Part shown: positions 23,309 through 32,501 of the stretch, piece after piece | Numbering within the stretch: position 1 is the stretch's first letter | Layout: every line of letters begins with the position of its first letter | From: an uncultured Eubacteriales bacterium | GTDB lineage: Bacteria > Bacillota > Clostridia > Oscillospirales > CAG-382 | Assembly: GCA_934479825.1 (NCBI GenBank) | Contig: CAKSOW010000012.1 | Span: forward strand, 3,214-67,213 | Direction of reading: 5' to 3' | Length of the DNA: 64,000 nucleotides | Notes under the pieces: model-generated | Seen by the model: the letters and a program-made list of their open reading frames with translations, nothing else | Database searches by the model: none | Told to the model about the DNA's origin: nothing | Program-made: the position numbers and the translations under genes

Positions 23309-26300
23309 CTATCTTTTGATTTTTTGAATAAATGCGGGAATATTAAAATTATCATCAAGACAAAAGCTTGTCCAATTAGTTGATTGAGCTGCTTCATAGC
23401 TCTCGGCATTTTCTCTTAAGAAAAGCAATACTTTAGATGCAGGCCAAACCAAATCAGCAATGATCTTGGTTGCGTCTTGTACAGTTGTAATGCTTGCGGA
23501 ATAGTGTGGCTTGTCATAGCTACCTTCTTCCATCTGAGAAGCAATCGTTTGAATCAATTCTAATTGATCCTCATCCTCAGTATCCTGCGATAAATAATTC
23601 CATATTTCATCATACGACATCATTGATTGATCTTGTCCATCGTTATTGAAATATGCGGTTTGTGTCAAAATATCCTCCGCAGGCGGCACAACATCTTCAT
23701 CTTCAAGTTGAATACCAAAGAAGAAATCTTGTCCATTTTTAACCGAGTTCAAGAAATCAATTGCATAGCGGCGCTGCAAAATGTCGTGTTGCTTTTGATT
23801 ATAATAGTTACACAAACAACCGTAACAAGCAGTATCTCCTACCTCACCGCCACAAGTACATTTACTTACAATAGCCAAGGCGGCTTCAAGCATTGACATA
23901 AACGTGGAAACGTTTCTTAATTGACGAACGTAACCCGCACCACCCGGAGTATTGTCAAAGAGAACGAAACCGTAGTTGCCCATATTGCCCATTGCTTCAT
24001 TCCTATACCAATGTAAGCATCCCGATAATTCGGTTCGGTCAATATGAAGGCACTTACTCAATCCTTCAAGCAAAGCATACAAAATTGTCCACGCTTCATT
24101 AAGATCGACTAAGTTTTCAGAAACGAATTTCAGCAAAACAACGTCTGTTTGGAATTCGTGACCAATAGAGTATCGGGTTAAGATATCGCATGAGCAGTTG
24201 TACCCATCGGGCTTTTGATGCTTTTCTTTTTTGGACAAATCGTTGCTATCATCATAAACTCTACCGTATCCACAAGTGTTACAGATGAAGAAGTTTGAAG
24301 TATTAAGCACAGCAAGCTCATCCATCTTACTCGTTCCAACCACAACCTTTTTGTTACATACAGAATAGGTGTGGGATTCAATATGTTTACCGTCACCTAT
24401 ATAGGAAATAGAACCTTTGTATGTTCTTTCGGGCTTATCCGTTCCCACGTCAACGGGTTCAGCATTATCAACGACAAAGCCAAATTTAGGAATGATATAT
24501 TGATGTGTTCCCTTAGGCAATTCGTGTCCGCATTGTCTGCACAACTGAGGAAGCTTTTCTGTCCAAATCGTGCGATTCAGCGTCTGACACGCGCTACACG
24601 TAGCATAATTGTATTTAGGCCACGAGTAGCCGTTTAACACACGAACATAACGGCTTGTAATCAGTTTGCCATCCGCAACCACCTCAGAGTCGGGGGCATA
24701 TTCAGAAATAGCCGAAAACAAATCTCTATCCAAGCGCAGATCTTTTAATTCTCCACCTTTTCCAAGACTTGTAAGTTCAACTGTATCTACGGGAAATCCA
24801 TACTTAGGAATTAAATTGTTGCGTGAAAGGAACTCAATCAAACGTTGTTCTTTGATAGTGTTTAGCGATGCACCAATGTTGTAAATTCTAAATGTGAGTT
24901 CTTTTTCCTCTCGAGATCCCGGTGCGACACCGCGCTGTTCTCTGATACAATCCTTTCTTGCTTTTTCAAGTTCCTCTATGTCGGTACAGTATTTTTTGTA
25001 TGCAAGCACAAAAACACCGGGAGCATCCGCATCCTCTGAGAACAATCTGTCAACCCAAGCAAATGTATCTACGCCGTAGAACACCTGTAGCTCGTGACTG
25101 ACAATATTCTGCAAATACTCTTTCAGATCTTCGGGCTTGGACTGTAGATAGCTCTTTAGTTCAGCCATTCCGTTAAGATCAAAGAACTCGCCTATGTTTT
25201 TCTTAAACAACTCGGGAGATTTCTTCCAAAAGAACGAAAACGCTGAAGCAAAAATGTGCCTAAGAACAATTTTTTCATTATCCACATTGAAAGCGGGCGG
25301 AACAATCGTGCCCTTAATCATATCTACGGGATTTTTGAAATAGTTCAAGTCGTGAGAACTGTTGGGACAATATGTGAGCGCATATGCTGCAGATTTTATA
25401 CTTCGTCCGGCACGTCCTGCTCTCTGTGCATAGTTTGCGGGAGAGGGCGGCATATTTCTCATAAAGACGGTTTCCAAAGAACCAACGTCAACGCCCATTT
25501 CAAATGTCGTAGAGCAACTCAATACATTGATGTGCTCATTTTTGAAATCATTTTGATAAGCGTATGCCTTTTGAGAACCAAGCTGTGCCGTGTGTTCCTT
25601 TGCAATCATATCCGTCATATTAAGATGACGATAAATATTATGATAGTGGTCGTGTTCCAACGCATCCTCAAAGTTGTATTCCGTCAAATGGCCATTGCAC
25701 TTAGGATTACTACAAGTGCCGTCAAGATAGAACGGGGTTACCATTTTACACTCGTTACACTTATAAAGTTTTTCAACGGTTCTTACCGTGATAGCTTTTG
25801 TTGAAAGCAAATAGCGATTGTTTACGCTATCACGTTTTATTATTTCCAATCTGAGAAGCGTGCTCCAAATGGAGTTCAACAGACCAACTACCTGTTCGTC
25901 GGGCAAATTGGGCAAAATACGTTTGATAAATAATGTTCTCACATTATCCTTGCCCGTAGCGGGCAACCATGGCTCAATGTATTTACGAGTTGTATGATCT
26001 TTATCAAAGCCAAAAGAAACACCGTTATAAAATATTTCAGCGCTTTCAGCCTTACTTACTGTAATTGGCAATTCTATGGCAGCCTTCTTAACAAAATACA
26101 ATGCCATCAGTTTGAAAAGAGCCGTAACTTCGCTTGCGCTCATACCCAACTTTGCATTGTCGGGCATATTGATGTTTATATCAAAATACAATACACCTTT
26201 ATTCTGCAAAGAGTTTTTCGCCTTATAGTTTGTAAGCTCTTTTATAGCGTAAATCCACGCCGCCTTGTGCCTCGTTTCGGGAGCACCGATTTTCAGCTGC

Positions 26301-28432
26301 TCCATTTGTTCTTCCAACAAAGAAACAAAATGATCTAAGCTAATGCCTCTGTTAAACTGCTCGATATGATCCTCGCAGATTTTGGTCATTACTCGCTTCA
26401 TCAAATTGCTACGGTAAGTGGTTTCCAAATAGGATGCAAAGAAAGCTGCCGCTTGGCGGCTATCCGAGAAAGTCAAGAACTGCTTGACTAACTCTTTTCT
26501 TTCTTCAATCTCCATTTCTTCGGTTTCTCCAAAGAAATCATCCTCCATAACAACACGCTTTTTAGTTATTTGAGAGTCCGGTAATACATTGTAAAGTCCC
26601 GTAGCAATAACCGCCGTAGCCGCTTCGTTACCAAGAAAATATGGTCTTACTATGCTTCTCTGAGTATTGATAATATGGCAGCAAGGACAACTGTGCAGAG
26701 CATCACCTTGTTCTTTGACCTTCCGCAATAAATTGTGGTACTGCTTATCGTGTCCGCACGATAAACCATCTAAAGAGGTAGCGTGTTTAATAGCACCGCA
26801 CTTTGCGCAAACCACATATTTATTGTCCGCTTCCGCTTCATCAATCTCTGACTCGTCGTAATCGCCTTCTAAAAGGTAGACTTCCGGCTCATAATCATCG
26901 TTGAATTTGGATTTCTGAACCAAATATCCATCTTCCGTTTGACCGACGATGAAAGTAGCATTACAGTTATGGCAGAAAGAAATAGCAAAAACCTTATAAC
27001 CACAATCATCCGAGAATGGATCTTCCTTGTAGGTTTCCATTTTTCTAACGAACAGATGTCTGTCGGGATTTAGAGTTACGTAAACGCCCTCAATTCCTCT
27101 CAAAAACATATGGTATCTTGCTTCAAACAGTTTATCCCCTGACACCTGTGCATTGGATGCTACGGCAATAAAATCCGTAAGATCGTTAATATCCATACGG
27201 AGTTCGCTTGCAATCTGATTTAGTGGCTTTGTTTGATTGAGCATCAACGCTCTAAATTCATAGTAGAACGAGTCGCCCAATATCATATTGAACAAGGTTC
27301 TTTCAAGAGATTTATTGTCATCTGCATCGGTAGCAATAACAATGCCTTTGGTGCGCAACCACTCCAACACATCACAGGAAGCAATATTATCTCTGATTTT
27401 TTCGGAAAGATCCTTGTAAATAGCAAAGTCCAATTTTTCAACCTTAGCAGGCTTCGAGGGTGCTATCGTATGAGAACGTATGATTGAACTTTCTTCAAAC
27501 CTCGCACTACACAGAGATTGAGCAAAGTTGACAATTTGCTGATTAGATTTGTTATCCCCTAACGTCGCAGATGTAAGTATGAATTGAATATCATCTCTTT
27601 TGAGCATAGCTTTAACACGCTTCAAAAGAGTACCTACCTCAATGCCTTTCGCTCCACCATATGTATGCGCCTCATCAAGGATAATCGTTTGCCACTTATC
27701 AGCATTTGCTTCGCTAAAGAATGCGACATCACCCGGTCTAAGCAAGAGGTATTCCAACATTGCATAGTTGGTTATCAATATGTTAGGCGGAGTCTTACGC
27801 ATCTGTTCACGGCATACAAGCTCATTTTTAGGCGGCTCAATGCCTTCACGCTCGACAAACTCATTTCTTGCGCGAGTGAAATCTTCAGCGGTTTCGCCCG
27901 TGAACTTACCATAGGTGATAGAGCATCCTTCATAACTTGCGAACAGTTCTCGGAGTCTTCGTATTTGGTCATTAACCAATGCGTTCATCGGGTAAATAAT
28001 CAATGCCCGCACTCCCGCGCCAAGAGTTCCTGCTTCTTGTTCTTTCAAAAGTTCGTTCAAAACGGGAATCAAAAAGCACTCCGTCTTACCCGAACCTGTT
28101 CCGGTTGTAATTATAAGATTTTTCTTTTCTCCTGCTTTCAAAGTAGCTTCAACTTGGTGGCGGTACAATCTTCTTGCATACGGATCAAGTTTGCCGAGAT
28201 TAAGCATACTTTCACACAAAACACGCTCACCAACCAACTCGGATATAGTCTTTTCTTTTTCGTATGAATCGCTTACACTTACAAAAGGACCGCTTGAAAT
28301 TACGCCGTCCTTCCTAAGCTCCGCTTCGAGTTGGCTATTATATTTATCATCGGTTGTCTGAAAAGTCGTAAGCAAATAGTTTCTATAAAAATCTACTATC
28401 TGCTTTGAACTTTCAGCAGGTCTAAATAGCAT
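23309..28432 (-). CDS. Giant DEAH helicase with C-terminal DUF1998 (DruE/DrmB-like)
   Basis: A 1707-aa SF2 helicase. Walker A TTGTGSGKT is at about 109-117, DEAH at 253-256, motif III LTSATLGD soon after, helicase C-terminal motifs STTFEMGVDVGSLE and QRAGRAGRS near the middle. Several Cys pairs (CHNCNATF, CAKCG, CNECKMVTPF) look like zinc sites. The end is a DUF1998 domain with FDNTPGGAGYVRQL and the Cys cluster CTCGGEVGDTACYGCLCNYY. This architecture is known from MrfA-like repair helicases and from defence proteins DruE and DrmA/DrmB. It starts one base inside the upstream stop (TAATG), so the two proteins are co-translated. Confidence 0.93.
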   Translation of the reverse strand: MLFRPAESSKQIVDFYRNYLLTTFQTTDDKYNSQLEAELRKDGVISSGPFVSVSDSYEKEKTISELVGERVLCESMLNLGKLDPYARRLYRHQVEATLKAGEKKNLIITTGTGSGKTECFLIPVLNELLKEQEAGTLGAGVRALIIYPMNALVNDQIRRLRELFASYEGCSITYGKFTGETAEDFTRARNEFVEREGIEPPKNELVCREQMRKTPPNILITNYAMLEYLLLRPGDVAFFSEANADKWQTIILDEAHTYGGAKGIEVGTLLKRVKAMLKRDDIQFILTSATLGDNKSNQQIVNFAQSLCSARFEESSIIRSHTIAPSKPAKVEKLDFAIYKDLSEKIRDNIASCDVLEWLRTKGIVIATDADDNKSLERTLFNMILGDSFYYEFRALMLNQTKPLNQIASELRMDINDLTDFIAVASNAQVSGDKLFEARYHMFLRGIEGVYVTLNPDRHLFVRKMETYKEDPFSDDCGYKVFAISFCHNCNATFIVGQTEDGYLVQKSKFNDDYEPEVYLLEGDYDESEIDEAEADNKYVVCAKCGAIKHATSLDGLSCGHDKQYHNLLRKVKEQGDALHSCPCCHIINTQRSIVRPYFLGNEAATAVIATGLYNVLPDSQITKKRVVMEDDFFGETEEMEIEERKELVKQFLTFSDSRQAAAFFASYLETTYRSNLMKRVMTKICEDHIEQFNRGISLDHFVSLLEEQMEQLKIGAPETRHKAAWIYAIKELTNYKAKNSLQNKGVLYFDININMPDNAKLGMSASEVTALFKLMALYFVKKAAIELPITVSKAESAEIFYNGVSFGFDKDHTTRKYIEPWLPATGKDNVRTLFIKRILPNLPDEQVVGLLNSIWSTLLRLEIIKRDSVNNRYLLSTKAITVRTVEKLYKCNECKMVTPFYLDGTCSNPKCNGHLTEYNFEDALEHDHYHNIYRHLNMTDMIAKEHTAQLGSQKAYAYQNDFKNEHINVLSCSTTFEMGVDVGSLETVFMRNMPPSPANYAQRAGRAGRSIKSAAYALTYCPNSSHDLNYFKNPVDMIKGTIVPPAFNVDNEKIVLRHIFASAFSFFWKKSPELFKKNIGEFFDLNGMAELKSYLQSKPEDLKEYLQNIVSHELQVFYGVDTFAWVDRLFSEDADAPGVFVLAYKKYCTDIEELEKARKDCIREQRGVAPGSREEKELTFRIYNIGASLNTIKEQRLIEFLSRNNLIPKYGFPVDTVELTSLGKGGELKDLRLDRDLFSAISEYAPDSEVVADGKLITSRYVRVLNGYSWPKYNYATCSACQTLNRTIWTEKLPQLCRQCGHELPKGTHQYIIPKFGFVVDNAEPVDVGTDKPERTYKGSISYIGDGKHIESHTYSVCNKKVVVGTSKMDELAVLNTSNFFICNTCGYGRVYDDSNDLSKKEKHQKPDGYNCSCDILTRYSIGHEFQTDVVLLKFVSENLVDLNEAWTILYALLEGLSKCLHIDRTELSGCLHWYRNEAMGNMGNYGFVLFDNTPGGAGYVRQLRNVSTFMSMLEAALAIVSKCTCGGEVGDTACYGCLCNYYNQKQHDILQRRYAIDFLNSVKNGQDFFFGIQLEDEDVVPPAEDILTQTAYFNNDGQDQSMMSYDEIWNYLSQDTEDEDQLELIQTIASQMEEGSYDKPHYSASITTVQDATKIIADLVWPASKVLLFLRENAESYEAAQSTNWTSFCLDDNFNIPAFIQKIKR

Positions 28433-31257
28433 TATTTCACCCTCCTAAAATCTACATAGTAGGTTGTTTCATCTTCGTATAGCGGGATGTAGCGCTTGAA
28501 TTCTCTTGACCTCAAAAGAATGTCGCTATTTTCGCTAATCAATACTTGTGCTGTACTATCATAATACGGAATAAACGCATCCTCATCCTCAATAATGTTC
28601 AGCGACAAAACTTGAATTTTAGATTCGTCAAGAACCACCTCAAATCTTACCTTTTCAAATAAGGTACGAGGCTTTTGCTTCGGTACGCCGCCCTTAACCT
28701 TTGGAGAGTACATCAGTTTGCCGAAATACACGTTATCCGTTTCTTTTTGTATATCAAAAACAACGTAAGTGTATTGCTGCTTCAACCATCTCTCTTGGTT
28801 TGAAATTGAAGTGATGAACATTTTACAATTCGACAAATCTGACACATCTACATATCCATATTTGTGCAATGGTTCGCCCAAAGGAATATAGTTGTCATCA
28901 AAGCCAAATTCGTCACTCTCCACCTCATATCTCTTTAGGGTGTAAAGCTTATCTCTGCTAATTTGAGGAAGGTATGTAATCCCATTTTCAAGTTGAGTTC
29001 CAACCACTAATTCTTTTGTATCAAAGTCGTAAAACTCCACATACAAGGGATTTCTGCTTTGATACTTTGCATCAAGAGCCATAGCACCATTCTCGCAAAT
29101 AAGTGCGAAACGGTCTATCCACGGTCTTACTTGTACCCTATATAGCGAAATACTACGCCAACGATTGTCGCAAAACATCAGATTGATATATACCATTGAG
29201 CTTGTGGTTTTCTTTATCTCCGCAACAAACTCAGATATATCCAACTTGAATTTGCCATCTTCGTACATATCTCCCCAAATACAATCCGACTCATTTTTAT
29301 TTAAGTAGAGCTTAACATCGGTAGCTCCGGGTATTGACACGTACAATTCATTCTTTAAGTCGCTGTACCATAAAAATTCGGGACGGATTAACTGCCACTG
29401 TTTTTCAAATCCAAACTTGAAAACTCTTAACGGAACTAAAAGTTTATATGTTTCCTTTTGAAATTCAAGTTCAAACTCTCCCGCCTCGTTGCCCTCTAAC
29501 AAATTAACCACATATTCGCCATATTCATTCATATAGCAATTCAAGGGATTTGTAAGGTAATCACCCGAAAGCTTTATTTCCGCAGTACTACAAAAAGTAT
29601 ATCTTGGTTTGCTTGTCCGACATCTCAATTCTGTCATCAGAATATAGCGAGTAAGCAGATGAGGATTCTTTCCCGGTTCGTCCAAGCTGATTTGATATAC
29701 TCCGTCCATACACGGCAAGAGCGCACCCAAATCGATTGATACACCTACAACATCTTTTTCGTTTGGAAAATCGAACACAGTAATATTGCAATCATTTTCG
29801 ATGCTATAAATATCATCATTTACAAACAATCTCGTTCTTGGCAACATTCCCTTATTGATTTTGAAAGAAACAATCGGATGCTTATACGCGGTTTGAACTT
29901 GACGTCCATTTTTATAGAGCAAATATTCTTTAGAAACACACTCGAACAATGGCTTGTCAGAAAATTCTCCAATCAAAGACAGCGGTTTGCCGTTGATATA
30001 AATTACAGAGTTCTCAGACACATCATCGTAACAATATTCATCCCACAAATCGCAAGCTGTATTAACAAAACGCTCTGTTATATTACCACTGATATACAAG
30101 CCTTTCTGAACCAACAAATAGTTCGTGCCTTTCTTCAGCTTGCTGTTTTCGTCAAAGTCCTCGTCGAATACACGGTACTCTTTGCTTGGTATAAGGTATT
30201 CTTGGGTTGCATTTGCAGAGATAATCACTCTGTATTCGGCAAACAAGTCTGTAATAGGCAGTTTGATTTCTTCTGAAACCAATACACCGTATGCTTTATA
30301 CACTTCAAGGTGTTTAGTGATCAACTCTCCACCAACACAAATTTCAACCTTGGCATCATTCACAAAGCCCTCAGTCCTAAACTTTTGGCTTGGAATCATT
30401 AGATAAAGTTGGCTATTGTTGCGATCAATCAAGAAGTGCGGCTTGTGGAAGAACGATTCTTTTGCTTTACGCTTTCTGCTGATGCTATCAGAAGCGTTAA
30501 TTTCGCTGTTCTTCTTTTCAACCCACTCTTGGAATGCTTCGGAAAATCGGTCTGCCTTTGGCGGTAATTTACCGTCATAGTAATAGTTGTCCATCAAAAC
30601 GAGATGGTCAAAAAACGTATCACTTACAACGGTTGACGTAGATTGAGCTATCAAAGCTCTTGTTGCCTTAAGTAGCTTATATGATTTAGCAGGTTTGTTA
30701 CCGCTTTTTTCAATAGAAACAACGTCACCGCTTCTGCTCAAAGACTCTGATACGAATCCGATCAAGTCATCAATATCTTCGTCAATTTCGTCTGTTAATT
30801 GACGGAACAAGTTTCTATCATAGAACGAGAACAAAAAGTCAAAGTAATTGTGCAGATATTGGTTAGGAACAAAAGCGTGAGCCTTTATGTTTTCTACGTA
30901 TGAATATTTGGATTGATTTTCTTGTTCCAACTCAAACAATTTGTATTTCTGTATGGTTTTCGCGAAGATCTGCGCAAAATAATATTTTTTGCCCTGTGAG
31001 ATTTCAACGCCAACTTCCTCGTCGAAATAATCCCAATAGTTACCCTCGGAATATACACGAATGGCTATCTGTACCATCGCCACCGAAAGAACTTCATCTG
31101 ACGGAACAAGCATTTGAACATATGAGTTTTTATCCTTGTCACGAACGTATTGCAAGAGTTCTTCGTATTCATCGTCCGAGATGGCAATTTGACTTATCAA
31201 CTCAAAACGTGAAGAAGCAAATTCTTCTCTGATACGTTTTACCAACTCAAAAAGCAT
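28432..31257 (-). CDS. Large protein of unknown function, partner of the DUF1998 helicase
   Basis: A 941-aa soluble protein with no motif I recognise: no Walker box, no evident nuclease or zinc site. The N-terminal about 260 residues look helical (LFELVKRIREEFASSRFELI; SYVENIKAHAFVPNQYLHNY) and the rest looks rich in beta strands with repeated acidic-aromatic segments, suggesting several sandwich-like domains. Its stop overlaps the helicase start. In type III Druantia a large unknown protein (DruH) is paired with DruE, and this pair has the same layout, but homology to DruH is not established here. Confidence 0.85.
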   Translation of the reverse strand: MLFELVKRIREEFASSRFELISQIAISDDEYEELLQYVRDKDKNSYVQMLVPSDEVLSVAMVQIAIRVYSEGNYWDYFDEEVGVEISQGKKYYFAQIFAKTIQKYKLFELEQENQSKYSYVENIKAHAFVPNQYLHNYFDFLFSFYDRNLFRQLTDEIDEDIDDLIGFVSESLSRSGDVVSIEKSGNKPAKSYKLLKATRALIAQSTSTVVSDTFFDHLVLMDNYYYDGKLPPKADRFSEAFQEWVEKKNSEINASDSISRKRKAKESFFHKPHFLIDRNNSQLYLMIPSQKFRTEGFVNDAKVEICVGGELITKHLEVYKAYGVLVSEEIKLPITDLFAEYRVIISANATQEYLIPSKEYRVFDEDFDENSKLKKGTNYLLVQKGLYISGNITERFVNTACDLWDEYCYDDVSENSVIYINGKPLSLIGEFSDKPLFECVSKEYLLYKNGRQVQTAYKHPIVSFKINKGMLPRTRLFVNDDIYSIENDCNITVFDFPNEKDVVGVSIDLGALLPCMDGVYQISLDEPGKNPHLLTRYILMTELRCRTSKPRYTFCSTAEIKLSGDYLTNPLNCYMNEYGEYVVNLLEGNEAGEFELEFQKETYKLLVPLRVFKFGFEKQWQLIRPEFLWYSDLKNELYVSIPGATDVKLYLNKNESDCIWGDMYEDGKFKLDISEFVAEIKKTTSSMVYINLMFCDNRWRSISLYRVQVRPWIDRFALICENGAMALDAKYQSRNPLYVEFYDFDTKELVVGTQLENGITYLPQISRDKLYTLKRYEVESDEFGFDDNYIPLGEPLHKYGYVDVSDLSNCKMFITSISNQERWLKQQYTYVVFDIQKETDNVYFGKLMYSPKVKGGVPKQKPRTLFEKVRFEVVLDESKIQVLSLNIIEDEDAFIPYYDSTAQVLISENSDILLRSREFKRYIPLYEDETTYYVDFRRVK

Positions 31258-31276
31258 TAAGCGATCCTCCGTTCAA

Positions 31277-31465
31277 TTATTTCTCAGCTGCGTTTCCTGC
31301 TTTTACCCAAGCATCAACCTCTGACACCTTGAATTTCCAAAGACGTCCAACCTTTGAAGCAGGCATATTGCGCTTTGCAATCCATACGAGCACGGTATCT
31401 CTGCTGACACCAAGGTGCTCCATAATCTCTTTGAGTGAATACCATCTTTCCGTTTCGTTAGTCAT
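31277..31465 (-). CDS. Small MerR/excisionase-type HTH protein
   Basis: A 62-aa protein that is one winged helix-turn-helix: WYSLKEIMEHLGVSRDTVLV then KVGRLWKFKVSEVDAW. It matches the excisionase-family DNA-binding domain. It is the first gene of the helicase operon, 19 bp before the 941-aa gene, behind a consensus promoter, so it may be the operon's repressor. It could instead act as recombination directionality factor for the transposon. Confidence 0.9.
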   Translation of the reverse strand: MTNETERWYSLKEIMEHLGVSRDTVLVWIAKRNMPASKVGRLWKFKVSEVDAWVKAGNAAEK

Positions 31466-31505
31466 TTCAATTCTCCTTCGACAAAAAGATACAATTATTT
31501 ACTCC

Positions 31506-31534
31506 ATTATACTATAATATCATCAATTTGTCAA
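31506..31534 (-). promoter_or_regulatory. Promoter of the helicase operon
   Basis: Minus-strand TTGACA, 17-bp spacer, TATAAT, about 40 bp upstream of the HTH gene. Just upstream, GTTTAT recurs three times (31547-31573, as GGTTTATGACGGTTTAT), a possible operator. Confidence 0.85.
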
Positions 31535-31617
31535 TCAGTTATGATTGTTTATCGTCGGTTTATGACGGTTTATTTGTCAACAGAAATGGCGACGAGATTT
31601 CTCCCGCCGCCGAGTGC

Positions 31618-31884
31618 TTATTCGGTCAGTGTTTCAATCGCTAATTGCATACCGAGTTTGAAAGCATACTCAAAGATAGCAGCTTCTGCCAAGCTCATAT
31701 ACTCGCTCCAACAATCGTGGAACTTTTCGAAGATTTCCTTCTGCTCATCGGTAAAGCTTTTCTCCAAGTCTTCATGATGTCTTGACATATAACCGAGGAG
31801 TTCTTTCATTTCTTTTGAGTTTGTGCGACTATCCTCTTGAGGTATGATGTTGCCGTGCCACAGTTCGTTGATAATCGATTTCAT
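31618..31884 (-). CDS. Small element-borne protein, DUF6809-like
   Basis: An 88-aa acidic helical protein starting MKSIINELWHGNIIPQE, with a long amphipathic segment (HEDLEKSFTDEQKEIFEKFH) and FKLGMQLAIE. This layout is common in small proteins of Firmicutes mobile elements, often annotated DUF6809. Function unknown. It overlaps the TnpV-like gene by 4 bp and is co-transcribed with it. Confidence 0.7.
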   Translation of the reverse strand: MKSIINELWHGNIIPQEDSRTNSKEMKELLGYMSRHHEDLEKSFTDEQKEIFEKFHDCWSEYMSLAEAAIFEYAFKLGMQLAIETLTE

Positions 31885-32252
31885 TTGTAGACGACCTCCT
31901 TGAGAACAAATTCTTCGGCGCTTGCTTTAATGCTGTTCATCATCTGCACCCAACGCATCGGATCGGAGGCTTTGAGTTCTTCTGTTAAACCCATTCGTTC
32001 TGCTGCATGTGTTACATAATATTCCATTTGCTCATGCGCCTGCTCGTCGATATTGTGGAGGTGTTCGTTCAAGTGTCCTTCGGTCAGCAGGGTGGTATAT
32101 GTACCCCGGCGGTGCTTCTTAATAAAGTCAAGGTGAAGGTGTCCATATTTGCCTATTTCGTTGTTGGTTTGCTCGTAGATTTCAAGCATTGGATAATATT
32201 GTTCGCCACGAAGCTCGTATGTAATGCCGTTTTTAGTGATGTACTTTTCCAT
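31881..32252 (-). CDS. TnpV-like transposon protein
   Basis: A 123-aa protein like TnpV of Tn4451-type elements: EKYITKNGITYELRGEQYYP, HLDFIKKHRRGTYTTLLTEG, HNIDEQAHEQME and the end ERMGLTEELKASDPMRWVQ. Its function in the family is not settled. Start set at the second ATG, which has AAAGGA at good spacing; the first ATG at 32258 is too close. It is the rightmost gene of element A, about 90 bp from the inverted end. Confidence 0.85.
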   Translation of the reverse strand: MEKYITKNGITYELRGEQYYPMLEIYEQTNNEIGKYGHLHLDFIKKHRRGTYTTLLTEGHLNEHLHNIDEQAHEQMEYYVTHAAERMGLTEELKASDPMRWVQMMNSIKASAEEFVLKEVVYK

Positions 32253-32340
32253 AATCATATTCCTTTCGTTACCTGTGTTTTATAGGCAAGGCACGATTAG
32301 AATATGTTTTGAATGCCGTAAAGCAAAGTATTTTGAGTAG

Positions 32341-32358
32341 TTTCGTTATGAACACTCG
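32341..32358. repeat. Right inverted end of element A
   Basis: TTTCGTTATGAACACTCG, exact complement of 14887-14904 near the other end. The flanks ACCAT at 14880-14884 and 32360-32364 also match. It marks the boundary between transposon A and the resumed sequence of element B. Confidence 0.75.
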
Positions 32359-32365
32359 TACCATT

Positions 32366-32402
32366 GACCTTGTAAGCTATTACAGTTTACAAGGTCTTTT
32401 CT
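32366..32402 (+). terminator. Terminator originally following the island tRNA-Leu
   Basis: GACCTTGTAA and its complement TTACAAGGTC around a 12-nt loop, then TTTTCTTTTTT. If element A is removed in silico, this lies about 20 bp after the tRNA-Leu CCA end and just before the integrase gene, so it was likely the tRNA's own terminator in element B. Confidence 0.75.
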
Positions 32403-32501
32403 TTTTTCATAATAAAGGCTTAGATTTCATTCGTAGGATTTCAAAACTCATTTGAGGTAGTCCGACGAGTGAAATTTTTTTATGAAAGGAAGTAATTTAT
32501 T

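Larger units (their letters stand above)
14888..32351. mobile_element. Tn4451-like mobilisable transposon A
   Basis: About 17.5 kb with 18-bp inverted ends (CGAGTGTTCATAACGAAA at 14887-14904, its complement at 32341-32358). It carries a large serine recombinase, a TnpV homologue, a possible TnpW, a relaxase and accessory protein, and two ParB-like proteins, the set seen in Tn4451/Tn4453-type elements. Assuming crossover at GA (known for Tn4451 TnpX), the rebuilt circle junction would have 10-bp arms TTTCGTTATG and CATAACGAAA. The target lies a few bases past the CCA of the tRNA-Leu in element B. Cargo is a four-gene helicase operon instead of a drug-resistance gene. Confidence 0.75.
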
